Below are positions 31,617-40,311 of a stretch of DNA of 64,000 nt, piece by piece (positions within the stretch are counted from its first letter, which is position 1; every line of letters starts with the position of its first letter). The stretch covers positions 150,572-214,571 of the forward strand of contig DCLA01000005.1 in assembly GCA_002320815.1 (NCBI GenBank), read 5' to 3'. The notes beneath the pieces were generated by a model. The model had not been told where the DNA came from. It searched no databases and worked only from the letters and a program-made list of their open reading frames with translations. A program made the translations under genes and the position numbers. This stretch comes from Myxococcales bacterium UBA1660 (lineage in GTDB: Bacteria > Myxococcota_A > Polyangia > Polyangiales > Houyiibacteriaceae).

Positions 31617-32546
31617 ATGGCCGCCCTCGACGAGCAGATCGACGCCTTCCTCCGCTGGGGCGGCAGCGAGCGTCGGCTGGCGGCGGCGACCCTGGACGCC
31701 TACGGCCGCGACCTGGGGCAGCTGCGGGAGTTCCTGGAGCGCCGGGGCCTGCCCCTGGACGCCGCTCAGGTGAACGTCCTCGCGCTCCGCGGCTTCCTGG
31801 CCGAGCTCCATCGGGACCTCGCCGCCAGCTCCATCGCGCGCCGCATCTCGACCCTGCGCTCGTTCTACCGCTTCCTGCGCAAGCGCCGGATGGTGAGCAC
31901 CAACCCGGCGGCGGCGCTCTCCTCGCCCAAGAAGAGCAAGGGGCTCCCTCGCTTCCTGACCGTCGAGGACGCCATGCGAGTGGTCGAGGCGCCGGCCAAG
32001 GAGCCCGACCGGGACGACCGGCTCAAGCGGCGGGACACCGCCATCCTCGAGCTCCTCTACGGGGGCGGGCTCCGGGTGAGCGAGCTGGCCGGGCTGACCC
32101 TGGACCGGGTGGACCTCCACCGGCGCGAGGTCCGGGTGATCGGCAAGGGCGACAAGGAGCGGCTGGTGCCCCTCGGCAAGGAGGCGCTGCAGGCCCTGCA
32201 GCGCTACCTGCAGATCCGCTCGTCGCTACGGACGGCGAAGCGGCCGCCGGACCCCGACGCGCTCTTCCTGGGGATCCGCGGGACGCCGCTCACCGCGCGC
32301 CAGGTACAGAACCTGGTGCGGCGTCACGGCATCGGGGGCGCGGGCCGCTCGGACTTGCACCCCCACGCGCTCCGCCACACCTGCGCCACCCACCTGCTCG
32401 ACGCGGGCGCCGATCTGCGCTCCATCCAGGAGCTCCTCGGCCACGCCAGCCTCTCGACGACCCAGCGCTACACCCAGGTGAGCGTGGACCGGCTGATGGC
32501 TGCCTACGACGCGGCGCACCCGCTGGCCAAAGACTCGGGCGACTGA
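31617..32546 (+). CDS. xerC: Tyrosine recombinase XerC
   Basis: A 309-residue site-specific recombinase with an N-terminal SAM-like core-binding domain and a C-terminal catalytic domain. The catalytic residues are visible: Arg in Gly-Leu-Arg-Val-Ser-Glu-Leu, Lys in Gly-Lys-Gly-Asp-Lys-Glu-Arg, His-Ala-Leu-Arg-His, His in Leu-Leu-Gly-His-Ala-Ser and the nucleophile Tyr in Gln-Arg-Tyr-Thr. Length fits XerC/XerD, which resolve chromosome dimers at dif. XerD is not ruled out. No phage genes flank it, so it is probably the chromosomal enzyme. Confidence 0.88.
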   Translation: MAALDEQIDAFLRWGGSERRLAAATLDAYGRDLGQLREFLERRGLPLDAAQVNVLALRGFLAELHRDLAASSIARRISTLRSFYRFLRKRRMVSTNPAAALSSPKKSKGLPRFLTVEDAMRVVEAPAKEPDRDDRLKRRDTAILELLYGGGLRVSELAGLTLDRVDLHRREVRVIGKGDKERLVPLGKEALQALQRYLQIRSSLRTAKRPPDPDALFLGIRGTPLTARQVQNLVRRHGIGGAGRSDLHPHALRHTCATHLLDAGADLRSIQELLGHASLSTTQRYTQVSVDRLMAAYDAAHPLAKDSGD

Positions 32547-32569
32547 GCGCCGAGCCCCCCGACCCGCGT

Positions 32570-33448
32570 TCAGGAGCCGGTGATCATCGTGCCGATGCCC
32601 GAGTCGGTGAAGAGCTCGAGGATGCAGGCGTGGCGGGTGCGGCCGTCGATGATGTGGGCCTTCTTCACGCCGCCGGCGATGGCGTCGAGGGCGCACTGGA
32701 CCTTGGGGATCATCCCGCCGCTGATCACGCCGTCCTTGGTGAGCTGCTCGGCCTCGTTGTGCGCGATGGAGCTGAGCACCTCGCCCTCGGCGTCCTTCAC
32801 GCCGTCGATGTCGGTCATCAGCACCAGCTTCCGGGCCTGGAGGGCCTCGGCGACCTTGCCGGCGACGGTGTCGGCGTTGACGTTCAGCGAGTTGCCGTCG
32901 GCGTCCACGGCGATGGGGGCGATGACCGGGATGAAGCCGCCGAGCGCCAGCCGGCGCACCACGTCGGGGTTCACGTGGGTCACGGCGCCCACCCGGCCGG
33001 GGTCGACCTCCTTGCCGGAGCGGGTGGTCATGCGGTCGATCTTCTCGGCCCGCACGAAGTGGTCGTCGCGGCCGGTGAGACCCACCGCGCGGCCGCCGTG
33101 GTTGCCGATGAGCGACACGATCTCCTGGTTGATCCGCGCGCCCAGGACCATCTCGACGACCTTCATGGTGCGGTCGTCGGTGACCCGGAGCCCGTCGAGG
33201 CGCTCGGAGACGACCCCGAACTCGGCCAGGGTGGCGTCGATCTGAGGTCCGCCGCCGTGCACCACCACCGGGTGGAAGCCGACGTACTTCATCAGCACCA
33301 CGTCCCGCGCGAAGCTGTCCCGGAGGTCGGCGTCGATCATCGCGTGGCCGCCGTACTTCACCACCAGGATCTCGCCGTGGAAGCGACGGATGTAGGGCAG
33401 GGCCTCGTGGAGGACCGCTGCCTTGTCGACGAGCTGCTGCATGGCCAT
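32570..33448 (-). CDS. argB: Acetylglutamate kinase
   Basis: A 292-residue amino-acid kinase that phosphorylates N-acetylglutamate, the second step of arginine synthesis. Visible motifs are Val-Lys-Tyr-Gly-Gly-His, Val-His-Gly-Gly-Gly-Pro-Gln, Asn-Val-Asn-Ala-Asp and Ser-Gly-Gly-Met-Ile-Pro-Lys. An N-terminal helix of about 20 residues precedes the core, as in arginine-inhibited hexameric enzymes, so feedback control is likely. No other arg genes are next to it. TATCGG lies 8 bases before the ATG. Confidence 0.94.
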   Translation of the reverse strand: MAMQQLVDKAAVLHEALPYIRRFHGEILVVKYGGHAMIDADLRDSFARDVVLMKYVGFHPVVVHGGGPQIDATLAEFGVVSERLDGLRVTDDRTMKVVEMVLGARINQEIVSLIGNHGGRAVGLTGRDDHFVRAEKIDRMTTRSGKEVDPGRVGAVTHVNPDVVRRLALGGFIPVIAPIAVDADGNSLNVNADTVAGKVAEALQARKLVLMTDIDGVKDAEGEVLSSIAHNEAEQLTKDGVISGGMIPKVQCALDAIAGGVKKAHIIDGRTRHACILELFTDSGIGTMITGS

Positions 33449-33517
33449 GGCGGCGTCCGATAGCAGACGCCGGGGTCCCGCGCAGCCGGGCGCGGGCCGG
33501 GTCGGATGGGCCGGCGC

Positions 33518-34606
33518 TCAGCCGACGACGGGGAGCGACTTGCCCTTGGGCGCGTTCTCCAGCTTCAGCACGCCGCGGGGGCAGACGTGGGCGCACATCC
33601 CGCAGCCGACGCAGGCGGCGCGGGTGAAGCTCTCGTTCTCCTGGGCATAGGCGCGGACGTCGATCCCCATCTCGCAGTAGGTGGTGCAGTTGCCGCAGGA
33701 GATGCACATGTCCGGCTTCACCGCGATGCGGAAGCGGCCGAGCTTCTGAGTGAGTCCGAGGAGCGCCGCCATGGGGCAGAAGTTGCGGCACCAGACCCGG
33801 GGCCCGAAGAGCGGGTAGAGGCCCACGCCGACCACCCCCGCGAGGATGGCGCCGACGAAGAGCCCGTAGAGGCTGCGCAGTTCCCCGACCACCGAGTGGT
33901 AGCGGGGCAGCGACGCGCCCCAGAAGAAGTCCACCGCCACCAGGACGGTGAGGCTGACCGCGAGCACCAACACCGTGTGCACGGTGACCTTCTCGAAGCG
34001 CCAGCTCCGAGTGGAGCTGCTGGTCAGATGGCGCCAGGGATCCCCGAAGGTGTTGGCCAGGCCGCCGCAGCCGCAGACCCAGGAGCAGTACCAACGTTTG
34101 CCCAGGGTGAGCGCCAGGATGGGGGTCGCCACCAGCGCGGCCAGGACGCAGTAGATGGCGATGTAGACCGGGTAGTGCTCGAGGGTCTGGGGGTAGAGGT
34201 ACTCGATCTTCAGCGGCCAGAGGTAGCTGGCGTAGAAGTCCTGGTTCGTGAAGACGTACATCACGAAGGGCAGGGTGAACGCGAGCAACGTCTGCACGAG
34301 CAGGTTCACCGCGATGCGGATCTGGTTGTACCGGCTGTTGCCGTGACGGCGGAGGTAGTAGACGGCGCCGCCGACCATCGCGAGGCAGTAGAGGAAGCCG
34401 TAGAGGAACCACCGATTCCGCAGCCCCACGGCCTGCGCCGCGGGGTCCATCAGCTTCATCGACTCGGGGAACCAACCGCGGTCCTCGAAGTAGAGCCAGA
34501 GGTAGAACCCGATGAGCAGCCCGGCGATGAGCCACGCCGACGCCTGACGGCTGCGCCACCCCTCCCGAAAGGTCGAGAGCAACCCATTCTGTCCCTGCCG
34601 GTCCAT
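33518..34606 (-). CDS. Membrane polyferredoxin, NapH/NosR-like
   Basis: A 362-residue protein with about five membrane helices and two C-terminal ferredoxin clusters: CxxCxxCxxxC in Cys-Ile-Ser-Cys-Gly-Asn-Cys and CxxCxxCxxxCP in Cys-Val-Gly-Cys-Gly-Met-Cys. Two more cysteine pairs (Trp-Tyr-Cys-Ser-Trp-Val-Cys and Trp-Cys-Arg-Asn-Phe-Cys-Pro) lie at helix ends, as in NapH, NosR and CcoG. It should pass electrons across or along the membrane. The start codon shares one base with the stop of the FAD oxidoreductase gene, so the two form a redox module. Confidence 0.85.
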   Translation of the reverse strand: MDRQGQNGLLSTFREGWRSRQASAWLIAGLLIGFYLWLYFEDRGWFPESMKLMDPAAQAVGLRNRWFLYGFLYCLAMVGGAVYYLRRHGNSRYNQIRIAVNLLVQTLLAFTLPFVMYVFTNQDFYASYLWPLKIEYLYPQTLEHYPVYIAIYCVLAALVATPILALTLGKRWYCSWVCGCGGLANTFGDPWRHLTSSSTRSWRFEKVTVHTVLVLAVSLTVLVAVDFFWGASLPRYHSVVGELRSLYGLFVGAILAGVVGVGLYPLFGPRVWCRNFCPMAALLGLTQKLGRFRIAVKPDMCISCGNCTTYCEMGIDVRAYAQENESFTRAACVGCGMCAHVCPRGVLKLENAPKGKSLPVVG

Positions 34607-36006
34607 CAGGCCCGCCCCCGGGGACGATCGTCGTCATTGTCGTCATTTCGCCGCCCCGCCGTTCCCCCCGCCGGAATCACCAGCGGCGGCACGAACTCGG
34701 TATCGAAGGCCGCTTCGTGCAGGTGGTCCAGTACGTGGTCCAGGGAGCGCTCCTCTTCGATGAAACGAACGAGCACCGAGTGGTCCCAGCGCCGACCGAG
34801 CATGTTGAAGCCCACGACCCGGTCGCCGCTGAGCACGACGCGGGTGGTGCTGTGGACGGCGCCCGTCTCCTCGTGGAAGAAGGTCCGCTCGTCCGGGACG
34901 TCGCCCACCAGGCCGGCCGTGGTGTACTCGATGTCCATCAACTTGGCCGAGTTGTACCAGGGGCCGCGGGCGTAGACCGCGTCCTCCCCCAGCAGGTTGC
35001 GGCCCGCGACGCGACCCTGGTCCCGCGCGGTGTACCAGAGCTGCTCCGGGCGGACGCTGCCGTCGGCCCAGCGCACGGCGGCGCAGTCGCCGGCGGCGAA
35101 CACGTGGGGGTCACTGGTCCGCAGGTGCTCGTCGACTCGTAAGCCGCCGCTCCGCTCGTCGCGCTCGAGGCCGCTGCCCTTCAGCCACTCGGTGTTCGGC
35201 TGGACCCCGATGGCGACCACCGCCAGGTCGGCGGGCTCCGTGCCCCCGCTGGACCGAACGCCCTCCAGGCGCTCTCCGCCCTCGAAGGCGACGAGCTCTT
35301 CGCCCAGGCGCATCTCCACCCCGTGCTCGCGCATGCGCTCGGCGATCCAGGCGGACTCGCGCGCGTCGAGGGCCATGGGCCAGAACCAGTCCTCGCGGAT
35401 GTAGAAGCGGACCGGGACCTTCGCGGCCACCAGGACCTCCACGGCCTCGATGCCGATGAGACCCCCGCCGACCACCGCGGCCTGCCGGGGCCGACCCACC
35501 GCGGGCTTCGGCCAGTAGGGCGACGTGGGCCCGGAGCTGCCGTGGTGCGCGTCGGGGTTGGGCGGCCGGCCGGCGTGGCTGGCGCCGCCGTGGAGCGCTC
35601 CCTCGAGCCACTCGCAGTCCTGGAGGGTGACCAAGCTGCCGACCCCGGGGAGGTCGCTGCCCGGCCACGGCCCCGGCCGGGGGCGAGAGCCGCTGGCGAC
35701 GAGGAGGCGGTCGTAGGGGAGGGGATCCAGCCCGCCGCCCAGGAGGACTCGGCGCGCCGCGAGGTCCACGCCCACCGCGCGGGCGCGGACCCGGGTGAAG
35801 CCCTCGCGCCGGTACAGGTCGCGCTCGTGGGGCTCGATGCAGCGGTGACTGAGCTGGCCGCTGACCACCCACATCAGCGCAGTGCGGCTGATGAAGTGGT
35901 CGGACTCCTCGCTCACCAGGGTGATCGACCACGCGGGCTGGGCGCGGCGGACGGTCCGGGCGGCCTCGATGCCCGCGACGCCGTTGCCGATGATCACGAT
36001 GTTCAC
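34606..36006 (-). CDS. FAD/NAD-dependent oxidoreductase
   Basis: A 466-residue pyridine-nucleotide oxidoreductase from a GTG with a GGAG site upstream. It has an FAD loop (Gly-Asn-Gly-Val-Ala-Gly) at the N-terminus, a second dinucleotide loop (Gly-Gly-Gly-Leu-Ile-Gly) in the middle and Phe-Ala-Ala-Gly-Asp-Cys-Ala near residue 310 for FAD binding. No redox-active CxxxxC pair is seen at the usual disulfide-reductase place, so it resembles NirB/NADH-rubredoxin-reductase-like enzymes. It probably feeds electrons to the coupled membrane polyferredoxin. An Asp/Arg-rich tail ends the protein. Confidence 0.82.
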   Translation of the reverse strand: MNIVIIGNGVAGIEAARTVRRAQPAWSITLVSEESDHFISRTALMWVVSGQLSHRCIEPHERDLYRREGFTRVRARAVGVDLAARRVLLGGGLDPLPYDRLLVASGSRPRPGPWPGSDLPGVGSLVTLQDCEWLEGALHGGASHAGRPPNPDAHHGSSGPTSPYWPKPAVGRPRQAAVVGGGLIGIEAVEVLVAAKVPVRFYIREDWFWPMALDARESAWIAERMREHGVEMRLGEELVAFEGGERLEGVRSSGGTEPADLAVVAIGVQPNTEWLKGSGLERDERSGGLRVDEHLRTSDPHVFAAGDCAAVRWADGSVRPEQLWYTARDQGRVAGRNLLGEDAVYARGPWYNSAKLMDIEYTTAGLVGDVPDERTFFHEETGAVHSTTRVVLSGDRVVGFNMLGRRWDHSVLVRFIEEERSLDHVLDHLHEAAFDTEFVPPLVIPAGGTAGRRNDDNDDDRPRGRA

Positions 36007-36027
36007 TGCGCTGCTCCGTCCATCGGT

Positions 36028-36051
36028 GGGTCCAACCGTTACGCTGGACCC
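36028..36051. promoter_or_regulatory. Inverted repeat upstream of the oxidoreductase gene
   Basis: GGGTCCA and TGGACCC form a perfect 7-bp inverted repeat with a 10-base spacer, 22 bases before the GTG at 36006. The spacer contains TAACGG on the minus strand, which could be the -10 box. It would be a good operator for a dimeric regulator. Confidence 0.45.
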
Positions 36052-36104
36052 GGCCTTCCGTTAGGTCGACCCGGCGCTGTCGGAGAACGGCGGCGGCCCG
36101 ACGG

Positions 36105-36136
36105 AAAACGCCCGCGGCCCCGAAGAGCCGCGGGCG
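36105..36136 (-). terminator. Intrinsic terminator of the Cys-rich lipoprotein gene
   Basis: CGCCCGCGGC and GCCGCGGGCG form a perfect 10-bp stem around an 8-base loop. On the minus strand it is followed by TTTT, 20 bases after the lipoprotein stop. Confidence 0.75.
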
Positions 36137-36155
36137 CCCCAGAGACCGCGTGGGC

Positions 36156-37112
36156 TCAGAGCCCGACGCAGGTCCCGCGACGACAGAACTGACCCGCGGC
36201 GCAGACGTTGCCGCAGGAGCCGCAGTTGTCGGTGTCGAAGTTGGTGTTCACGCAGGTGCCGCCGCAGGCTTCGGTCTGGGGCGGGCAGTCGGCGCGGCAG
36301 GTGCGGAAGGTGCAGGTCTCCCCGGCCTCGCAGGCCATGCCGCAGCCACCGCAGTTGGCCGGGTCGCTGCCCACGTCGGTGCAGGTGCCGTCGCAGTTGA
36401 GCTCGCCGAAGCCGCAGGTCGGCGTCGCGCAGGCGCCGCCCTCGCAGGCTTCGCCGGCGGCGCAAGCGGTGCCGCAGCCGCCGCAGTTGGCCGCGTCGGT
36501 GTCGGTGTCGACGCAGACGCTGTCGCAGTCGGTCAGGTCCCCGCACTCGTCTCCGCAGACTCCGGCGACGCAGAACTCGCCGGCGGCACAGGCCATCGCG
36601 CAGCCCCCGCAGTTCATGACGTCGGTGTTCACGTCGGTGCAGGCGCCATCGCAGGCCACGCCGCCGCCTTCGCACCCGCAAGCCCCATCGACGCACGCTT
36701 CGCCGGTAGCGCAGGCGTTGTCGCAGGCGCCGCAGTGGGTGGTGCTGGCGGCGGTGTCCACGCAGGCGCCGTCGCAGGCTTCGAGGCCGTCGGCGCAAGT
36801 GTCGCTGCAGGCGCCCTCGCTACAGACCTCGCCGTCGGCGCAGGCGGTACCGCAGGCGCCGCAGTTCAGCGGGTCGCTCCCGGTGTCGACGCAGACGCCG
36901 TCGCAGGCCTCCTGGCCCGCGGCGCAGGTGGGCCCCAGGTCGACCTCGCCCATGTCCTCGGGATCGCCGCCCATGTCGTCGGCCTCCCCCATGTCGTCGG
37001 TGTCGCCGCCCATGTCCTCTTCGGGCAACGGCTCGTCGTCGTCCCCGCAGCCGACGGTGAAGACCAACCCCAGGGCCACGATCGCGGCCCATCCCACAAA
37101 GCGATTCCTCAT
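36156..37112 (-). CDS. Six-repeat Cys-rich lipoprotein
   Basis: A 318-residue lipoprotein. I start at the ATG at 37112, which has GGAGG 5 bases upstream. The signal ends in lipobox T-V-G-C, then an acidic spacer of Asp-Met-Gly repeats. The mature chain is six tandem units of about 40 residues, each with eight cysteines (four in unit-order pairs such as Asn-Cys-Gly-x-Cys-Gly), around 47 cysteines in all. This resembles Cys-rich surface repeat proteins of myxobacteria, likely a rigid disulfide-bonded stalk. Function unknown; adhesion or metal binding would fit. It is transcribed alone and ends in a strong terminator. Confidence 0.82.
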   Translation of the reverse strand: MRNRFVGWAAIVALGLVFTVGCGDDDEPLPEEDMGGDTDDMGEADDMGGDPEDMGEVDLGPTCAAGQEACDGVCVDTGSDPLNCGACGTACADGEVCSEGACSDTCADGLEACDGACVDTAASTTHCGACDNACATGEACVDGACGCEGGGVACDGACTDVNTDVMNCGGCAMACAAGEFCVAGVCGDECGDLTDCDSVCVDTDTDAANCGGCGTACAAGEACEGGACATPTCGFGELNCDGTCTDVGSDPANCGGCGMACEAGETCTFRTCRADCPPQTEACGGTCVNTNFDTDNCGSCGNVCAAGQFCRRGTCVGL

Positions 37113-37209
37113 CGGTACCTCCAAGCGCGGCCCCCCGGGCCGCAAGTTCCAAACCGACGGAATCGTATCAAGAGGGCGGAGCCGGCCGCAAAGTCGCCGC
37201 GGACCGGCC

Positions 37210-38715
37210 TCAGGTCGAGGCGGGCCCGACGAAGGGCGTCGGGCCCAGGTCGGAGCGCCAGCGACGGAGCTCGGCGACGAACTCTTCGCCGGCGGCTCGG
37301 AGCACCAGGTGGGTCCGGGGCGGTTCGGCGGCGACGCCGTCGAGGTCGTCCTCGGCCCAGTGGCCCAGGTTCACGTAGGTGGCGCCCGAGCCGATGTCTT
37401 CGACGCAGGGGTGATGGGTGTGCCCCATGACCACGAAGCGGCTGGGCATGATCTTCGCGACCCGGGCGGCGCCGCTGCGCATGGCCTGGGCGGGGTTCAC
37501 CTCGCGCTCCCGGATGCGCCCGGCGCCCCGGAAGTAGAAGGTGAGGGCGACCAGCGCCGCCACCGCCGTGCCGGCGAGGAGCCACACCGGCGCGCCCCCG
37601 ATGCCGAGGCCCAGGACCAGGAGGGCGGCGAGGACCGCCGCCACCACGCGGTCCATGAACACGCTGCGCAGCACCGAGAGGGACCCGCGGGTCACGGGGG
37701 CCGGCCAGAGGTCGGCGACCTTCCGGACCCGCTCGAGCGGAGTCCGGAAGCGCTCGGCGAGCTTCTCCATGGCCTTGTCGTGCTGGTTCCGGATCTTGTC
37801 GGCGGCGTCGCCCAGGCGCTCGCGGCCGGTGCGGATGCCCGCGCCGATGGCCCGGACGAAGCGCCAGCCGAGCCGGAGCATGCCGCTCAGACCGATCGAG
37901 CGGGCGAAGCGCCAGTACTCACCCATGCCCTTGGCCTGGTGGCCGTCGGCGCCGAGCCCGGGGGTAGGGCGGGCCACCATGCGCAGGAGCCAGTCGCTGA
38001 AGGACCACTCGAGCCGCTGGGGGTCGTCCGGGCGGACCGGCGCCAGCAGGTTGGGGTAGTTGCACATGGCGTCGTACTGGTGCCCGTGCTCCACGAAGAG
38101 CAGGCCCTGCACGTAGTAGAACCAGGCGTGGAACTCGACGCGCGCGGCGAGCGCCACCGGGTCGTGGCCGCTCTTGCGGCCCATGGCCTCGACGAAGGCG
38201 TCCTGGGCTCGTTCCCAGTGGAAGTCGAGGTCGTGGTTGCCGCGCACCACCACCAGCGAGTGGCCCGCGGCCACGAAGCGGCCGAGCGCGGCGAAGACGG
38301 CGCCGTGGCGTTCGGCGGTGGCGCGGACCTTGGCCACCGCGTGGTCCGCGGCGCTGCCCAGACCGTGCTCGTCCTCCTCCGGCGTCAGGGTGGTCTCCAC
38401 CTCGTCGGTCCGGCTGAGGTTCATCCCGATGAAGTCCACCAGGTCGCCGGCGATGATCGCGGTCCAGCGCTCGTCCGGACCGGCGGCCGCGAGGTAGTGG
38501 TCCAGCATCGCCGCCAGATCCTTGTCGACCCCGGGATCCCCGCGACCTTCCGCGCGCAACCACGGGCGCACGTGGTCCACCAAGTCGGCGCCGAGGTGGA
38601 TGTCGCTGAAGAGGAGGAAGCTCCGCTTGCCCGCCTGCGTAGCTGAATCCGGCGGAACCACGCTGGGGCGCGAAGGGGGCGGGCTCGAGGCGGGGGGGGT
38701 CGAAAGGGGGGGCAT
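37210..38715 (-). CDS. Membrane-linked calcineurin-type metallophosphoesterase
   Basis: A 501-residue protein with the metallophosphoesterase motif set: Ser-Asp-Ile-His-Leu-Gly near residue 37, Gly-Asp-Leu-Val-Asp, Gly-Asn-His-Asp, Glu-His-Gly-His and Gly-His-Thr-His-His. Two adjacent membrane helices lie between the last motif pair (about residues 375-415), so the catalytic domain is split by a membrane hairpin. The first 30 residues are Pro/Ser-rich and disordered. Substrate unknown; UDP-diacylglucosamine hydrolase-like or cyclic nucleotide enzymes share these motifs. A promoter-like pair is seen upstream. Confidence 0.8.
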   Translation of the reverse strand: MPPLSTPPASSPPPSRPSVVPPDSATQAGKRSFLLFSDIHLGADLVDHVRPWLRAEGRGDPGVDKDLAAMLDHYLAAAGPDERWTAIIAGDLVDFIGMNLSRTDEVETTLTPEEDEHGLGSAADHAVAKVRATAERHGAVFAALGRFVAAGHSLVVVRGNHDLDFHWERAQDAFVEAMGRKSGHDPVALAARVEFHAWFYYVQGLLFVEHGHQYDAMCNYPNLLAPVRPDDPQRLEWSFSDWLLRMVARPTPGLGADGHQAKGMGEYWRFARSIGLSGMLRLGWRFVRAIGAGIRTGRERLGDAADKIRNQHDKAMEKLAERFRTPLERVRKVADLWPAPVTRGSLSVLRSVFMDRVVAAVLAALLVLGLGIGGAPVWLLAGTAVAALVALTFYFRGAGRIREREVNPAQAMRSGAARVAKIMPSRFVVMGHTHHPCVEDIGSGATYVNLGHWAEDDLDGVAAEPPRTHLVLRAAGEEFVAELRRWRSDLGPTPFVGPAST

Positions 38716-38742
38716 CGGACGGGAAAGCGAAGGGATTCACGA

Positions 38743-38770
38743 ATTATGGAGTGCGAGAGCAGGGCGGCAA
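38743..38770 (-). promoter_or_regulatory. Promoter of the metallophosphoesterase gene
   Basis: On the minus strand TTGCCG (38765-38770), a 16-bp spacer and CATAAT (38743-38748) form a sigma-70-like promoter with a leader of about 20 bases. The remaining 150 bases up to the UbiB gene show no further gene that I can support. Confidence 0.5.
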
Positions 38771-38940
38771 TGGCTGGGACATTTCGATACAGATCTTTTA
38801 CAGACGCCGACGGGTCGCGACCCTCCACGCCGCCCGCGCCGCCCGACGAGGCGCCGACCTGGCGACCGCCGAGCCTTGGCCCCAGGGTCGCCGTGCCGGG
38901 CCCGGTGGATCGGGTAGAGTGCGGCGCGGCGAACCGATAG

Positions 38941-40311
38941 ATGCGAAGACTCTGGCACACCCCCTGGCGCTTCCTCCTGATGATGGGGACCTTCGTCCCG
39001 ATCTATCTGGGCTACTTCTGGCTCTGGCTGCGCCACTTCAAGTTCGGCTGGAAGGTCTCCGGGGAGAAGTGGAGCCGCACCCACGTGAAGAACGCGGCGC
39101 GGTTCTATCGCCTGGCGGTGCGCATGAAGGGAGGCCTGATCAAGGTCGGGCAAATCATCTCCACCCGCGTGGACATCATGCCGCCGGAGTGGATCCAGGG
39201 GCTCGAGGGGCTCCAGGACCGCGTGGACCCGCTCCCCTGGAAGCGCATCGCGAAGCACCTGACGCAGCAGTTCGGGGCGCCGCCCGACGAGCTCTTCGCC
39301 GAGATCAGCCACGAGGCGGTCGCCGCGGCGAGCTTCGGGCAGGTCCACCGCGCGACGCTGAAGGACGGCCGTGACGTCGCCCTGAAGGTGAAATACGCGG
39401 ACATCGACATGAAGCTCGGCTGCGACCTCTTCGTGTTCCGCTGCGCCGTCCCGCTCTTCAACATCTTCATCCCCAAGGTCCGCCTGGACGTGATCCACCA
39501 CGAGGTGGCCCAGGCGCTGGTGACCGAGCTCGACTACCGCAAGGAAGCCGAGCACACACGGATGATCGGGAAGAACCTCGAGGAGATCCCCGGGGTCGTC
39601 GTGCCGAAGGTGGTCGACGAGTACACGACCGAGAGCGTGATCTGCACGACGTACTTCGAGGGCATCAAGATCACGGACACCGAGAAGCGCCGCGAGGCGG
39701 GCCTGGAAGAGAAGGCCATCATCCAGAAGATCGTGGAGGCCTACGCCCACATGTTCTTCATCGATGGCGTCTTCCAGTCGGACCCCCACCCGGGGAACCT
39801 CTTCGTCCGCCGGGGCCCCGAGGGGCTCGAGCTCTGCATCCTGGACTTCGGCCAGGTGAAGATCCTCCCGCGTGACTTCCAGCGGAAGCTGATCATGGCC
39901 TCCATCGCCTTCATGGGCCGGGACGTCGACGGCTTCGCCAAGGCGGTGGTGGCCATGGACGTGCTCAGCGAGAAGGACGTGGAGACCGCCAAGCCCCTGC
40001 TGCGCGAGTTCTTCGAGGAGCTCTACGAGCTGAGCCCCGCGGAGCTCAAGGAGCTCGACGCCGAGGCGATGAAGGAGAAGATCCTGGAGGTCGTCGACCG
40101 CATCGACGGCGTGACCATCCCCCAGGACATCGTGCTCTACGGCCGCGCCTTCGGGCTCCTGGCCGGGGTGATCGCCGCCCTCGATCCCGAGGTCAACGGC
40201 ATCATCGTCGCCAAGCCGATGATCATGCAGGCGCTGATGCGCCCCGAGAACTTCGCGCCGCTGCCTGCGGCCGAACCCGAGGCCGAGCTGGCCGCCGCCG
40301 TCCCTGCCTAG
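38941..40311 (+). CDS. UbiB/ABC1/ADCK-family atypical kinase
   Basis: A 456-residue protein. An N-terminal hydrophobic segment (residues 8-30) is followed by the family signature Lys-Val-Gly-Gln (KxGQ), an Ala-rich nucleotide loop Ala-Ala-Ala-Ser-Phe-Gly-Gln-Val-His, Ala-Leu-Lys-Val-Lys, Asp-Pro-His-Pro-Gly-Asn and Leu-Asp-Phe-Gly. These define the UbiB group, which supports ubiquinone or other isoprenoid lipid metabolism. A TAGAGT -10 box lies about 21 bases upstream. The last base of its stop is the first base of the next gene's GTG, so the DUF255 lipoprotein is co-translated. Confidence 0.88.
   Translation: MRRLWHTPWRFLLMMGTFVPIYLGYFWLWLRHFKFGWKVSGEKWSRTHVKNAARFYRLAVRMKGGLIKVGQIISTRVDIMPPEWIQGLEGLQDRVDPLPWKRIAKHLTQQFGAPPDELFAEISHEAVAAASFGQVHRATLKDGRDVALKVKYADIDMKLGCDLFVFRCAVPLFNIFIPKVRLDVIHHEVAQALVTELDYRKEAEHTRMIGKNLEEIPGVVVPKVVDEYTTESVICTTYFEGIKITDTEKRREAGLEEKAIIQKIVEAYAHMFFIDGVFQSDPHPGNLFVRRGPEGLELCILDFGQVKILPRDFQRKLIMASIAFMGRDVDGFAKAVVAMDVLSEKDVETAKPLLREFFEELYELSPAELKELDAEAMKEKILEVVDRIDGVTIPQDIVLYGRAFGLLAGVIAALDPEVNGIIVAKPMIMQALMRPENFAPLPAAEPEAELAAAVPA

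Noticed and set aside
38746..38940. 64-codon open frame ending right before the UbiB start
   Set aside because: It starts inside the promoter of the divergent gene, has no ribosome site, and the sequence looks random and Pro/Arg-rich.
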